A DNA stretch of 64,000 nt from contig JBDWSF010000018.1 of the NCBI GenBank assembly GCA_039985655.1, positions 544,952 to 608,951 of the forward strand. The letters are read 5' to 3'. Positions 18,427 through 27,581 of this stretch are shown here, piece after piece; position 1 is the stretch's first letter; every line of letters starts with the position of its first letter. The notes below the pieces were generated by a model that did no database searches, had not been told where the DNA came from, and saw only the letters and a list, made by a program, of their open reading frames with translations. Origin of the DNA: Postechiella sp039985655 (GTDB lineage Bacteria > Bacteroidota > Bacteroidia > Flavobacteriales > Flavobacteriaceae). The translations under genes were made by a program, and so were the position numbers.

Positions 18427-20343
18427 ATGAAATTAAAAAACTACTTAATAATTTGTATAGCTTTTTTAGCCGCAAACGCATTTGCTCAGCAAGGTTTGCA
18501 AAAAAAAGCAGATAATTTATTCAACAAATTTTCTTTTGTTAAAGCTTCTGAGGTTTATCAAGAATTAATTAATAACGATTTCAATACAGATTATGCGACT
18601 AGACAATTAGCAGATTGTTACGCATATATGAGAAACCCAGAAAGCGCAGTCGAATATTATAAACAAGCTGTTACGCAAGAAAACATACCTGTAGAGTATT
18701 ATTACAGATATGCACAATCTTTAAGAGGTATTAAAGATTATAAAGGGTCTCGCGACTGGATGAAAAAATTCAAAGATACGGGTGGTGTTTTAAATACTGA
18801 TGAACTATCAAAAGATGCCGATTTTATTACATCAGTTTATAATGCAAAACAACATTACTTTTTGAAAGACGTAAAATTCAACTCTAATTTAAGTGATTTT
18901 GGAGCTTACGAACACGATAAAAAAATATATTTTGCATCTTCTGCTGATGCTGGAGTATCTACAAAACACATTTATGGCTGGAACGATCAACCGTTTTTAG
19001 ATGTTTATGCTATAGATAAAGGTAGCGACACCATTATTCATCATAAATCAAAAATAAAAGGCGATATAAACTCAACGTATCATGATGGTCCATTAACCAT
19101 TTCAAAAGATGGAAAAACCATGTATTTCTGTCGAAATAATTTAGACAAAAATGGTCTCATTAAAGATCAAGAAGGTATTAGTAACTTAAAAATTTATAAA
19201 TCGACTTTAGTAGAAGGAGAATGGACAAACATCGAAGAGTTAAGCTTTAATAGTGACGATTATTCTACTGGACACCCTTCATTAAGCAACGATGGTACAA
19301 AACTATATTTTGCTTCAGATATGCCAGGTGGATTAGGAGGTTCAGATATTTACGTTGTTGATATTAATAAAGACGGATCTTTTGGAGTACCAAGGAATCT
19401 TGGAGCGGTAGTAAACACAGATAAAAACGAACTATTTCCATTTATTAATAATGAAGATGTACTTTTCTTTTCTTCTGATGGTCATTTAGGATTAGGACTT
19501 TTAGATATTTTCGGAACCGTTTCAGACAGTAACAATACGATTGTTAGTATTCTAAATTTAGGGGTTCCTGTAAATTCTAATAAAGATGATTTTTCCTTTT
19601 TTATGAATGATGACGGACTTTCTGGTTATATAGCATCCAATAGAGATGGCGGTGTTGGTGATGACGATATTTATACTTACGATCATATTCCTCAACTTAT
19701 AATTGAAGGTGTTGTAAGCGATCCTGTAACAAACGAACCCATTGCAAATGCTATAGTGACGCTATTAGATCAAGACAGCAATCAAATTGTTGTATTAGAA
19801 AGTGATGAGAATGGACACTACGAAATAAACATAGATAGAGATACCGATTATATTGTTAATGTTAAAAAAGAAGATTACGAGGAAAGCACAATACCAGTAA
19901 CATCTAAAGGCGTTGACAACAAAGTAACGAGTATTACAGCCGATATCGTTTTAAACCCTATACCAGAAGTAATAGAACCAATTACAGAATTATATCCTAT
20001 CTATTTTGATTTTAACAAATCAGCTATCCGTGAAGATGGCACTGTTGAATTAGATAGAATTGTTGGTTTGATGATGACTACATATCCTAATATGGTTATT
20101 AAAATTGAATCGCACACAGATTCTAGAGGTTCTGCTAAATACAATTATAAACTATCTGTAGAGCGTGCTAATTCAACTTATAAATATCTTGTATCCAAAG
20201 GTGTAGATGCTTCTAGAATTACAGAATACAATGGTTATGGCGAAGAAAAATTAGCTAATAAATGTGATGGTACAATTAACTGTACAGAAGAACAGCACCA
20301 ATTAAATAGACGTACTCAATTTATAGTCATTAAAATGAAATAA
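18427..20343 (+). CDS. OmpA-family protein, tandem paralogue (copy 2)
   Basis: Also 638 residues, with the same domain order as the preceding gene: signal peptide ending in FAQQG, TPR-like helices, PD40-like blades (KLYFASDMPGGLGGSDIYVV), a carboxypeptidase-regulatory-like domain, and the OmpA domain with SHTDSRG and NRRTQF. The pair arose by duplication and has diverged moderately. A small 7-bp hairpin (18388-18409) lies in the 46-base gap. This is the last gene of the operon and a strong terminator follows. Confidence 0.9.
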   Translation: MKLKNYLIICIAFLAANAFAQQGLQKKADNLFNKFSFVKASEVYQELINNDFNTDYATRQLADCYAYMRNPESAVEYYKQAVTQENIPVEYYYRYAQSLRGIKDYKGSRDWMKKFKDTGGVLNTDELSKDADFITSVYNAKQHYFLKDVKFNSNLSDFGAYEHDKKIYFASSADAGVSTKHIYGWNDQPFLDVYAIDKGSDTIIHHKSKIKGDINSTYHDGPLTISKDGKTMYFCRNNLDKNGLIKDQEGISNLKIYKSTLVEGEWTNIEELSFNSDDYSTGHPSLSNDGTKLYFASDMPGGLGGSDIYVVDINKDGSFGVPRNLGAVVNTDKNELFPFINNEDVLFFSSDGHLGLGLLDIFGTVSDSNNTIVSILNLGVPVNSNKDDFSFFMNDDGLSGYIASNRDGGVGDDDIYTYDHIPQLIIEGVVSDPVTNEPIANAIVTLLDQDSNQIVVLESDENGHYEINIDRDTDYIVNVKKEDYEESTIPVTSKGVDNKVTSITADIVLNPIPEVIEPITELYPIYFDFNKSAIREDGTVELDRIVGLMMTTYPNMVIKIESHTDSRGSAKYNYKLSVERANSTYKYLVSKGVDASRITEYNGYGEEKLANKCDGTINCTEEQHQLNRRTQFIVIKMK

Positions 20344-20407
20344 ACGAGTTTATAATTTTATAATAAAAACCACCAAGAAAGCAGTATTTATAAACTGTGT
20401 AAGTTTC

Positions 20408-20443
20408 AAAAACCTCAGGATTGAATTCAATTTTGAGGTTTTT
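20408..20443. terminator. Bidirectional rho-independent terminator
   Basis: Stem arms AAAAACCTCA (20408-20417) and TGAGGTTTTT (20434-20443) pair perfectly. The loop contains a smaller palindrome, ATTGAATTCAAT. The A and T tracts at both ends suit termination from both sides, between the OmpA operon (plus) and the end of the eCIS operon (minus). Confidence 0.8.
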
Positions 20444-20542
20444 ACTTATATACTCTTTTGGCTTCTCTACCATAAGTATTCATTTTTCTATCTCTTTACA
20501 ATTGACTTTTTCGATTTTTATAGGGATTTTAGTAGAACTATA

Positions 20543-22000
20543 TTAGTCAGAATCCTCATCCATATCTGATCCAGGATCGTAATCTTCATTTTGATAATTT
20601 CCAAGTTCAATTTGTGTTTCTAATAAACCTATCAAATTTCCTACAACGCCATTTAAATAATTGGCCCATAACAAAGGGTACGCCATACTAATAGATCTTA
20701 AGTGTTGTTCTATTATATCTCTTCGATCATCTAAATATATTCCAGCAACTCCAGGAGCTGTTTCAAAATCAGGTTCTCCGTCTGTATATTCAGCCTCAAC
20801 TCTTCCTGTATCTAACAACCTAATCACCGCTCTTTGCAATTGTTCTCCAACCGTCCCATCTCCATTAAAAGACCCCACCCCTAGTAAAGTATTAAGATCA
20901 ACACCAGCATTTGCTCGCAAAGCGTCTTCTGCTTGTCTAAGGCGTCCTGCCTGTGGCCCTTCTCCAGCCCCAACGCCTCCTCCTTCAATAGCAGACAATG
21001 GAACAGAATTTCTAAAATTCAAGAGTGCTTGAGCGGCATTTTGAATATTAACCATTGTTGGAGTTATATTTGCCACATTTATGGCTTGTTGTGCCTCATG
21101 TGATAATCGCAAAACAGCATCTCTCTGGTCATCAGTGATATAATCATTTGCAGACATACCTGGCAAAGTCCAAGTAGCATTGAATAAATTTTGTAGTATT
21201 CCAGATGCAGCAATTAATGTTTGCCCTAATAATTGATTTCTTATCATATCCCGAAAAACGACATGAGCTGTTGTATGATCCCCAGCGTCTCCAATATCTG
21301 CTCCAAAAATACCTTCTTCATTATTTCGGTCTACATATACTGCAGTAATATTTCCTGCTATAACAGTTAAATTCACATTTCGTTGTATGACTTTAGTCGT
21401 TTTTAATTGAGTCAAAACTTGATTTCTGCTAGCATTGGTCTCTATAAGGTTTTTAGCTTTCTGCCCCATCACATCTGCCTCTTTCTCTAAACCATCATCG
21501 TCATTCACGTTCACATTACCCTTCATCTGCATAGTAGGCTTTACTCGACCTTGTTTTTGCTATACGACATGCCAAGCTTCATGTGGCACATGTTTTTCTT
21601 GTCCGCTTGCTACATGAATATCTGTGCCTTGTGCATAAGCATGCGCATTTAACTGTGCAGGTTTATCTGAATTGTAATGCACTTTGACATCATCCATAGC
21701 ATAACCTGAAAGATTTTCTATTCCTGACTTTAAATTATCGGGTAAACCGGTATTATTTTCTTTCTTTTGGATGGACTGCTGTTGTTTTGTAGTATAATTA
21801 TTCGCCATCGTCTGCAATTGAGCTGCCTGTTTAACCTGTAGACTGCTGTTTATCATGTCTTGTAACTTTCTTTGAGTAACAACTTCACACCGATTATTCA
21901 CAAACTGAAAAGAAGACACTCCACTGCTTTGCTTTTGTGAAACAGCAGTTGTTTTTGATTGGTTTTTATTCTCTTGTCTTTTGTCAGCGAGTGTATTCAT
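20543..22000 (-). pseudogene. DUF4157 (eCIS core) cargo candidate interrupted by one amber codon
   Basis: Read from 22000, a 485-codon frame holds an in-frame TAG (complement of 21560-21562) at codon 147 and no other stop. Residues about 84-146 match the DUF4157 eCIS core: NTGLPDNLKSGIENLSG, VHYNSDKPAQL, and the HExxH motif HEAWH at 140-144. The stop falls right after HVV, where this family has HVVQQKQGRVKPT, so it probably arose by CAG to TAG. The downstream half (QKQGRVKPTMQMKG ... DPGSDMDEDSD) remains open for more than 330 codons, so the mutation is recent, suppressed, bypassed by re-initiation at ATG 21532, or an error. The C-terminal 300 residues match nothing I recognise. It is the last gene of the eCIS operon, a usual cargo position. 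Confidence 0.8.
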
Positions 22001-22064
22001 TATTTTCTATTCTGATTCAAATTTATTTTCTATAACAATGGAACTAAAAAGCATTTTAATAATT

Positions 22065-23621
22065 TTAAACTACTAATGCTTCAGGGTGCAGTTCCATAAA
22101 TTTGTTATAGTCTTCAATAATTGCCTCTCGTTGATCACTTTCTGCATTATCTTGGAGAAAAAACACGCGTTCACTTAAGGCCTCAGCCCCTTCTATTCCT
22201 AATTCAAGTGCCTTATAAACAGAACTTATCATATTACCTATTTGTTCCTGATAAGCTGTTTCAGCAATGATGGGGGCTAAAAACACTAGCAAAGCTTCTA
22301 ATTGACCAGGTAATATGAACATATTAGTATAGCTTGAGTTTGCTAATAAGGTTTCTGGATCACAATTAAATTTAGGGCCATTTGGTAATGTATGTTCATA
22401 GTTTCCTCCAACTAACCTAGCACTATGCATCAGCGTATTTCCTTCAAAAAAAACTGCTATTGGAGCATCATTTATCAAATGCCAGTTCTCAATTAAATTT
22501 GCAGCGTCAGGGTTAAATACATTGTCTTCCTCCATAAAAGTTAGCCCATGGCAATTCCCATTTGAGAGAGTAGTATCAATTAACTGATATTGACCAGGCT
22601 GCAATTCTGTATTTTGCGCCATCCAATCAACAGCAGCTTCAGCTTGAACCTGTGCCTCATCCGCATTACCTTGTAACAATGCTACCGATAGATTCGCAGT
22701 ATCCATGAATTGGCCATAGCCAGCATCGACCGCTTCATTTAAATCTAACTCCTCTAGGGTCCCTTCTCCCCTTAACCAAGTTATTGCTTGCGTTCTTTCC
22801 ATAACAGCGAATTCCTCTCTTTCACCAGCCACAGCATTCGGAACCTGTTCTGTTAGGTAAGCGAGTATGCGTTCATACAACAAAGCTTCTAATAAAGGTA
22901 TTTGGACTCTAGACACCATCTGGACTGCTGCATTTGATTTAGAGATGTTTTGTCCGCTCTGCAATGAAAAATTGTTTTTTACGATACTTTTAAAAACTTT
23001 AAATTGTCCTACCTGATTACTCTTATTAGTCTCTTCTTGTAGGTTGCTTTCCGTAATAGCTTCAGGTTGATTACTGATAAACTGCAATGCCTTACTTCCC
23101 ATTACATCTGCCTCCTTTTCTAACCCTACATTATCATTCACTGCCATTCCATTAACTGAAGTTGTAGCTTGAACACGACCTTGGGCTTGTTGCACAACAT
23201 GAGCTAACTCATGCGGCAGGTGTTTTTCTTGTCCTGATGCTAAATGGATTGTTGATCCTTGTGCATAGGCATGTGCTTGCATGGTTGCAGGTTTTGGTGA
23301 ATTGTAATGAGTTTGCACATGATCCAAATTCATTCCTGAAAGATTTTCCATACCCGATTTTAAACCATCAGGTAAACCTGTATTATTTTTTTTCTGCTGA
23401 ATGGGGAGTTCTTCATCTTCCTCATCTAATCCCATTTTCTGAGTCGTATCCGCTTTTAACTGCATGTCTTCTTCCTCTTCATCAAGTCCCATTAATTGTG
23501 CCGTTTGTTCACTTTTTGAAATGCTTGAAGATCGGTTATCTTTAAATTGAAATGCTTTTTTACCTACGCCGTTATAATTATCATTTTTTTGCTGAATTGT
23601 TTTCGCTTTTTTATATTCCAT
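22065..23621 (-). CDS. DUF4157 (eCIS core) cargo candidate with unknown C-terminal domain
   Basis: A 518-residue protein. The N-terminus has two acidic MGLDEE repeats (about 44-52 and 63-71). The DUF4157 core spans about 80-175 (NTGLPDGLKSGMENLSG, HELAH at 137-141, GLEKEADVMG at 166-175), a metzincin-like HExxH domain typical of proteins loaded into eCIS particles. Residues about 240-518 are probably the payload. They contain SNGNCHGLTF with Cys357 and LMHSARLVGG with His399, spaced like a papain-like Cys-His pair. Cargo status follows from the family and locus; peptidase or amidase activity is a guess. It lies 64 bases before the broken paralogue and 11 bases after the RAYT-derived gene. Confidence 0.85.
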   Translation of the reverse strand: MEYKKAKTIQQKNDNYNGVGKKAFQFKDNRSSSISKSEQTAQLMGLDEEEEDMQLKADTTQKMGLDEEDEELPIQQKKNNTGLPDGLKSGMENLSGMNLDHVQTHYNSPKPATMQAHAYAQGSTIHLASGQEKHLPHELAHVVQQAQGRVQATTSVNGMAVNDNVGLEKEADVMGSKALQFISNQPEAITESNLQEETNKSNQVGQFKVFKSIVKNNFSLQSGQNISKSNAAVQMVSRVQIPLLEALLYERILAYLTEQVPNAVAGEREEFAVMERTQAITWLRGEGTLEELDLNEAVDAGYGQFMDTANLSVALLQGNADEAQVQAEAAVDWMAQNTELQPGQYQLIDTTLSNGNCHGLTFMEEDNVFNPDAANLIENWHLINDAPIAVFFEGNTLMHSARLVGGNYEHTLPNGPKFNCDPETLLANSSYTNMFILPGQLEALLVFLAPIIAETAYQEQIGNMISSVYKALELGIEGAEALSERVFFLQDNAESDQREAIIEDYNKFMELHPEALVV

Positions 23622-23632
23622 GATATTATTTT

Positions 23633-24148
23633 TTAATGTATTTGTACTAAAACAGGCCCTTTTGCACCACTATAATCTATAGCCGAACAATAATTATAAT
23701 TGCGAATCTTATTTTCTAGCCATACGACATAAGGATTATAATAGGGTGACATTATTTTTTTACCAGTAATTAATTTTATGATATATTGATTATATAATGG
23801 GTGCTTTATAAAAAGATCATCAAATATTTTAGAGACTAAAGGAGCTTCATAATTATTATCTCTCCTCCTTTCATATTCATAAATCCCCTTGATCACCTGT
23901 TTTGAAAAAATAGTTAATACGTTTTCCATACTGTGTGACTCATTTATAGCTATCAAGTATATTCTCTTTTGAGCTAATAAATAACCTTTAATTATTAAGC
24001 CTTCATGACATACACAGTAGTTAAGTGCTTCTGCAATAATGAGATTTCTCCAAGTATTTGGAAGTTCTTTTTTCCATGATTTTATGCCCAAAACAAGATA
24101 GTGTGTCTTTGATACTTTTGCTTTGGATACTTCTTTTTTGATAGTCAT
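23633..24148 (-). CDS. RAYT-derived protein, apparently catalytically inactive
   Basis: A 171-residue protein related to REP-associated Y1 transposases. Its tail NPYVVWLENKIRNYNYCSAI aligns without gaps to the intact RAYT in this window (50923-51480), sharing NP....L......Y.SA..Y. The segment EALNYCVCHEGLIIKGYLLA aligns to its ESINYCRKEKDMELYCYCFM. The HUH motif (H60-V61-H62 there) is replaced by R62-I63-Y64. The catalytic Tyr144 of KIDYIHNNP aligns with Ser134 of KIMSPYYNP. Both active-site elements are therefore gone while the scaffold remains, suggesting a DNA-binding or structural role. It lies in the eCIS operon between the AAA+ gene and the cargo genes. Confidence 0.65.
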   Translation of the reverse strand: MTIKKEVSKAKVSKTHYLVLGIKSWKKELPNTWRNLIIAEALNYCVCHEGLIIKGYLLAQKRIYLIAINESHSMENVLTIFSKQVIKGIYEYERRRDNNYEAPLVSKIFDDLFIKHPLYNQYIIKLITGKKIMSPYYNPYVVWLENKIRNYNYCSAIDYSGAKGPVLVQIH

Positions 24149-24230
24149 CCCTCCTACTTTATTGATTATCCATCGTTTGAAAAATATTGATACGACGTAT
24201 TTTAACTAGTGTCTTAAATAATTTATTTAG

Positions 24231-24250
24231 ATTCCCGTCTTCACGGGAAT
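24231..24250. repeat. Dispersed-type hairpin repeat
   Basis: ATTCCCGT-CTTC-ACGGGAAT, a perfect 8-bp stem, followed by GACA. This is a common flavobacterial intergenic repeat form (GTCATTCCCG...CGGGAAT on the minus strand). It lies in the 152-base gap between the AAA+ and RAYT-derived genes of the eCIS operon. Confidence 0.6.
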
Positions 24251-24300
24251 GACAATTTTAAAGGAACCCCCAAGGCAGAGCCTAGAGAAACTCTTTTAGA

Positions 24301-25656
24301 TTAAAAAACAGTGATCGTTTTATTTTCCTTTTTAAACTCTTTTCGAATACCTTCTAATAGTTCTTCTTTAGTAACTACCGTATCATTTCTTGTTACTGCT
24401 GCTAATGCACAAAAACGTAACACATTTATAATAGCGCCCCCTGCTAATTCATAGTTTTCTGCTATTTTCCAAAGATCAATATCTGGATGTAATGTGCATA
24501 TTCCTGAAAAAGCGTTTTCCCATAATTGATAACGTTCATTAATCTCAGGCATGGTAAAATGAATCATAGACTGAAATCTTCGCGTAAATGCGGCATCCAT
24601 ATTTCCTTTTAAATTAGATGCTAGAATAACTACGCCTGGGAAATCTTCTATACGTTGTAATAAATAGGATGTTTGTTGATTGGCATGCCGATCGTTAGAA
24701 CTATTTGCTTCGGTTCGCTTTCCAAATAAAGCATCTGCTTCGTCAAAAAATAGAATCCAATCTTTATATTGAGCTATATCAAATATTCGAGACAGATTTT
24801 TTTCTGTTTCTCCTATATATTTTGAAACAATCATAGATAAATCCACTCGATATACCTCTCGATTGGATACTTTTCCTAGCAAAGAAACGGTTAAGGTCTT
24901 TCCTGTTCCTGGTGGTCCATAAAAGAGTGCTCTATATCCTGGTTTTATTTTTTTTAATAAACCCCAATCATTCATTAAAGTACTACTGTGTTGTAACCAA
25001 GCGTTTATTTCTGACACTTGATCCATCACTAAATCGTTCAGTACGATATCTTTCCACTCCAAATGGGTGGTGATTTTTTGTGCTGGAAAGGTACTGCTAT
25101 GTTCTATTTTTGGTTTTTCGCCTGTGGTAAAAAAGTGAAACCAGCGTTCATTTAAACTTAAAATACCATTAAACTTTGGAATAAACGTTTCTGTATCTTC
25201 AATATTTAAAACTTGCTCTTTAGTCAGTATATTTTCTCTATCAAAAATGGCTATTACAGACGCTCTTAAATGGGGTGTGTTTGCTGTTACTAAAAACAAT
25301 AATGTTTGTCCTGTGGGTAAAAAACCACTGTGGCTTTTATCAATAATACCACCAAACTCTGTAAATCCGCGATCATAGACTTTATTTCTTCCAAAAAAAA
25401 CATCTAATACTTCAGGGCATAATAAAGGCGCTAAAGCTAAGGCAATAGCAAGTCGTTCGTAATTATTTAATTTCCAGTTTTTAATACAATTGGCATATAC
25501 AGTATCTTGTTCTATTATATCGGGTGCCAAGATTTGCGTCCAATGTGGTCGTTCGCCTTCATGTTCCAAATAAGAACTAATGACATTATGAATGACTTCT
25601 TGCAACCAAAAAATTTCGTTATGCAATGTTTGTATATTTCCTTTTGTACTACTCAT
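24301..25656 (-). CDS. eCIS AAA+ ATPase (Afp15-like)
   Basis: I choose ATG 25656 (MSSTKGNIQ), which overlaps the previous stop by eight bases (ATGAGTAG); the frame extends seven codons further but with a less plausible start. The 451-residue product has Walker A GPPGTGKT at about 247-254, Walker B FFDEADALFG at about 303-312 and an arginine finger in TRRF at about 358-361. The N-terminal 200 residues are a family-specific domain. Afp15-type ATPases are needed for eCIS assembly, presumably as remodelling chaperones or for cargo loading. Location near the end of the structural operon fits. Confidence 0.9.
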   Translation of the reverse strand: MSSTKGNIQTLHNEIFWLQEVIHNVISSYLEHEGERPHWTQILAPDIIEQDTVYANCIKNWKLNNYERLAIALALAPLLCPEVLDVFFGRNKVYDRGFTEFGGIIDKSHSGFLPTGQTLLFLVTANTPHLRASVIAIFDRENILTKEQVLNIEDTETFIPKFNGILSLNERWFHFFTTGEKPKIEHSSTFPAQKITTHLEWKDIVLNDLVMDQVSEINAWLQHSSTLMNDWGLLKKIKPGYRALFYGPPGTGKTLTVSLLGKVSNREVYRVDLSMIVSKYIGETEKNLSRIFDIAQYKDWILFFDEADALFGKRTEANSSNDRHANQQTSYLLQRIEDFPGVVILASNLKGNMDAAFTRRFQSMIHFTMPEINERYQLWENAFSGICTLHPDIDLWKIAENYELAGGAIINVLRFCALAAVTRNDTVVTKEELLEGIRKEFKKENKTITVF

Positions 25657-26569
25657 AAGAAATAAATAATTTTTCAATATCGTCTAAATTGGCATCTTCC
25701 CATTTAAAATATTGTAATGCCGTATTTGGATTTAATTGATTTGCTTGTAGCATATCTAATACACAAGCTTGTGAACTTTGATCTATTTGTGTAGAAAAGA
25801 TTAACTGATCACTTTCAAATCTATTTTCAAAAAAATTAGTGACCCAATCTAACTTCCCTGATCTTCCTTTAATCAAGTCACTAATAAATAGCTCTAATTT
25901 ATCAGACCTTACAACTAACTTTTTAGCTTTAAAAAATAAAGGCCGTTTTTTCTTCTCTTTATGATAAAACTCAATATCTCTGGCTTGAATTGTTTTTGAA
26001 TTTTGATTTCCAAACAATTCTAAAAGTCCTAAATTTTCGGATTCTGTAGCCATTTCTAATTCCCCTTTATCTGATCCTGAAATTGCTAATGTCCAATCTG
26101 AAGCTGCGGCACTTTCTACAACGACATATAATTCTCGAAAAGAATAGATGACTTGTGTTAGTTTTATAATAAGCTCAGCAGCTATAGCATTCCAATTTAG
26201 AATTTTAACAGATTCAGGATTATCACTGGTAAAAAAGAAACTTCCATATTCTTTAAATGCTAAAATTTGCTTACTAAATTTAAACTCGCCTTCAATGGGA
26301 TTATGTCCAACATCTCCACCTGTATAAGGTTTGGTTACGCCATTACTAAAACTCCAATTATTAGGATTTAAGTTAATTCCATATTCAATTTTCACTTCGG
26401 CTTCTTGGACTATATTATTCTTAAAAATATTACCAAGAATGACTATATCCCCATTATGAATCTGAAAAAAATCACCAGGATACATCTCTTGGTTTAATGG
26501 TTTAGATGGTATGAATCCATTTGTTTTATTATAAAAATCTGTATAAAATTTTTTTGAAATATTTTTCAT
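25649..26569 (-). CDS. eCIS-associated protein of unknown function (306 residues)
   Basis: I do not recognise this protein. It has no signal peptide or membrane segment. The first 200 residues look beta-rich with a helical segment (NWNAIAAELIIKLTQVIYSFRELYVVVESAAASDW). The C-terminal part is mostly helical with basic patches (HKEKKKRP). Its stop overlaps the AAA+ start by eight bases, so translation is probably coupled and the two may work together. It is separated from the preceding coiled-coil gene by a 91-base gap carrying a long hairpin. Confidence 0.7.
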   Translation of the reverse strand: MKNISKKFYTDFYNKTNGFIPSKPLNQEMYPGDFFQIHNGDIVILGNIFKNNIVQEAEVKIEYGINLNPNNWSFSNGVTKPYTGGDVGHNPIEGEFKFSKQILAFKEYGSFFFTSDNPESVKILNWNAIAAELIIKLTQVIYSFRELYVVVESAAASDWTLAISGSDKGELEMATESENLGLLELFGNQNSKTIQARDIEFYHKEKKKRPLFFKAKKLVVRSDKLELFISDLIKGRSGKLDWVTNFFENRFESDQLIFSTQIDQSSQACVLDMLQANQLNPNTALQYFKWEDANLDDIEKLFISYE

Positions 26570-26591
26570 AGCTTGTTTTTAATTCATAATT

Positions 26592-26639
26592 GAGGTTATC
26601 TATTTAGAACCCAATTAATATTAGATCGTAGATAACCTC
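26592..26639 (-). promoter_or_regulatory. Long hairpin within the eCIS operon
   Basis: Arms GAGGTTATCTA (26592-26602) and TAGATAACCTC (26629-26639) are perfectly complementary and extend by a few more bases with one bulge. On the minus strand there is no U-tract after the stem, so an attenuator or mRNA processing/stability element is likelier than a terminator. Confidence 0.5.
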
Positions 26640-26660
26640 TAATTAATAAACACATCTCTT

Positions 26661-27572
26661 TTAAGAGGCTAAAGCAGCGGCAGTTTCTGCAGCCAGACCT
26701 GATTCTAGAGAATTTAATTTTATAGTCCCTGTACTAAGATTTGACTCTGCTTCACCAAGTTGATCTTGAGCATTTCTACTTGCCTTTAATATTTGATTAT
26801 ACTGAAGTAATGCACGGCCATAGGCCATATAGATTAACTCTTTTATATTACCCTTTTTTGGCAGCAATTCTATCGATGTCTCTTCTACAATGACCTTTTT
26901 TCTTTTATACGCTTGCAGTTTTACTATAAGCACAGATTTATCGTCTTTAAATACTGCTGACATATCTACTCCTGTAATAAACTGAAACAATCGTATGGCT
27001 TGTAATAGTTGTAAAGACATGGTACCTTCCGATTCAATGGTTGTTGCCTGAGATGCGAAGACTGAATTTAATGCCGTAAGTGTAAGTGCTACAGCATTAT
27101 TAGCATTTTTCCCTGCTTCGACAGCCATAGTTACCAATTCGTCTGATATTAAGGGGTTTTGCGCTTTTTTACGAATAATCAAATTTGATAATTTATTTAC
27201 GACCTCGGCAGAGTATATCAACTTGTTTATTACGACATCAATATTTATAGCTACTTTTTTTATCTTTTTCTCAGAGCTTATAATATCATCAAAATTCACT
27301 TTAGAATTAATTAATAAATCAATCACACTATCAACGATTTGATCTAGTAATTCTTTATTATTTAATGCCGTTGTTTTATTAACCGTTTCAACCTCTAAAG
27401 AAGCCTCCAATTCGGTTGTTTTTTGTGTTAATGAAGTGACTATCGCTTGCAACTGTTTTACATCATCTTGCGCGTATAGTACTTCGTTTGCTAATTCATC
27501 TAATTCTGCTTTCTTCTTTTCTGTAACCCCATATTTATCAGGTCTTCTAGTTATTTCTTGTAGTATTGACAT
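26661..27572 (-). CDS. Coiled-coil eCIS-associated protein (303 residues)
   Basis: Unrecognised protein, almost entirely helical. A strong coiled coil occupies about residues 20-75 (LANEVLYAQDDVKQLQAIVTSL) and another the last 50 residues (NAQDQLGEAESNLSTG). The centre is Ala/Val/Leu-rich (KNANNAVALTLTALNS). No signal peptide is seen. It begins nine bases after the larger coiled-coil gene and is probably cotranslated. Such a protein in this position could be a fibre, plug or assembly factor; no Afp13-type fibre gene was otherwise recognised. Function is unknown. Confidence 0.7.
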   Translation of the reverse strand: MSILQEITRRPDKYGVTEKKKAELDELANEVLYAQDDVKQLQAIVTSLTQKTTELEASLEVETVNKTTALNNKELLDQIVDSVIDLLINSKVNFDDIISSEKKIKKVAINIDVVINKLIYSAEVVNKLSNLIIRKKAQNPLISDELVTMAVEAGKNANNAVALTLTALNSVFASQATTIESEGTMSLQLLQAIRLFQFITGVDMSAVFKDDKSVLIVKLQAYKRKKVIVEETSIELLPKKGNIKELIYMAYGRALLQYNQILKASRNAQDQLGEAESNLSTGTIKLNSLESGLAAETAAALAS

Positions 27573-27581
27573 AATATATTT

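Noticed and set aside
20543..21532. Separate gene starting at ATG 21532
   Set aside because: The sequence continues the DUF4157 cargo gene in the same frame beyond a single TAG; treated as one interrupted gene, though re-initiation cannot be excluded.
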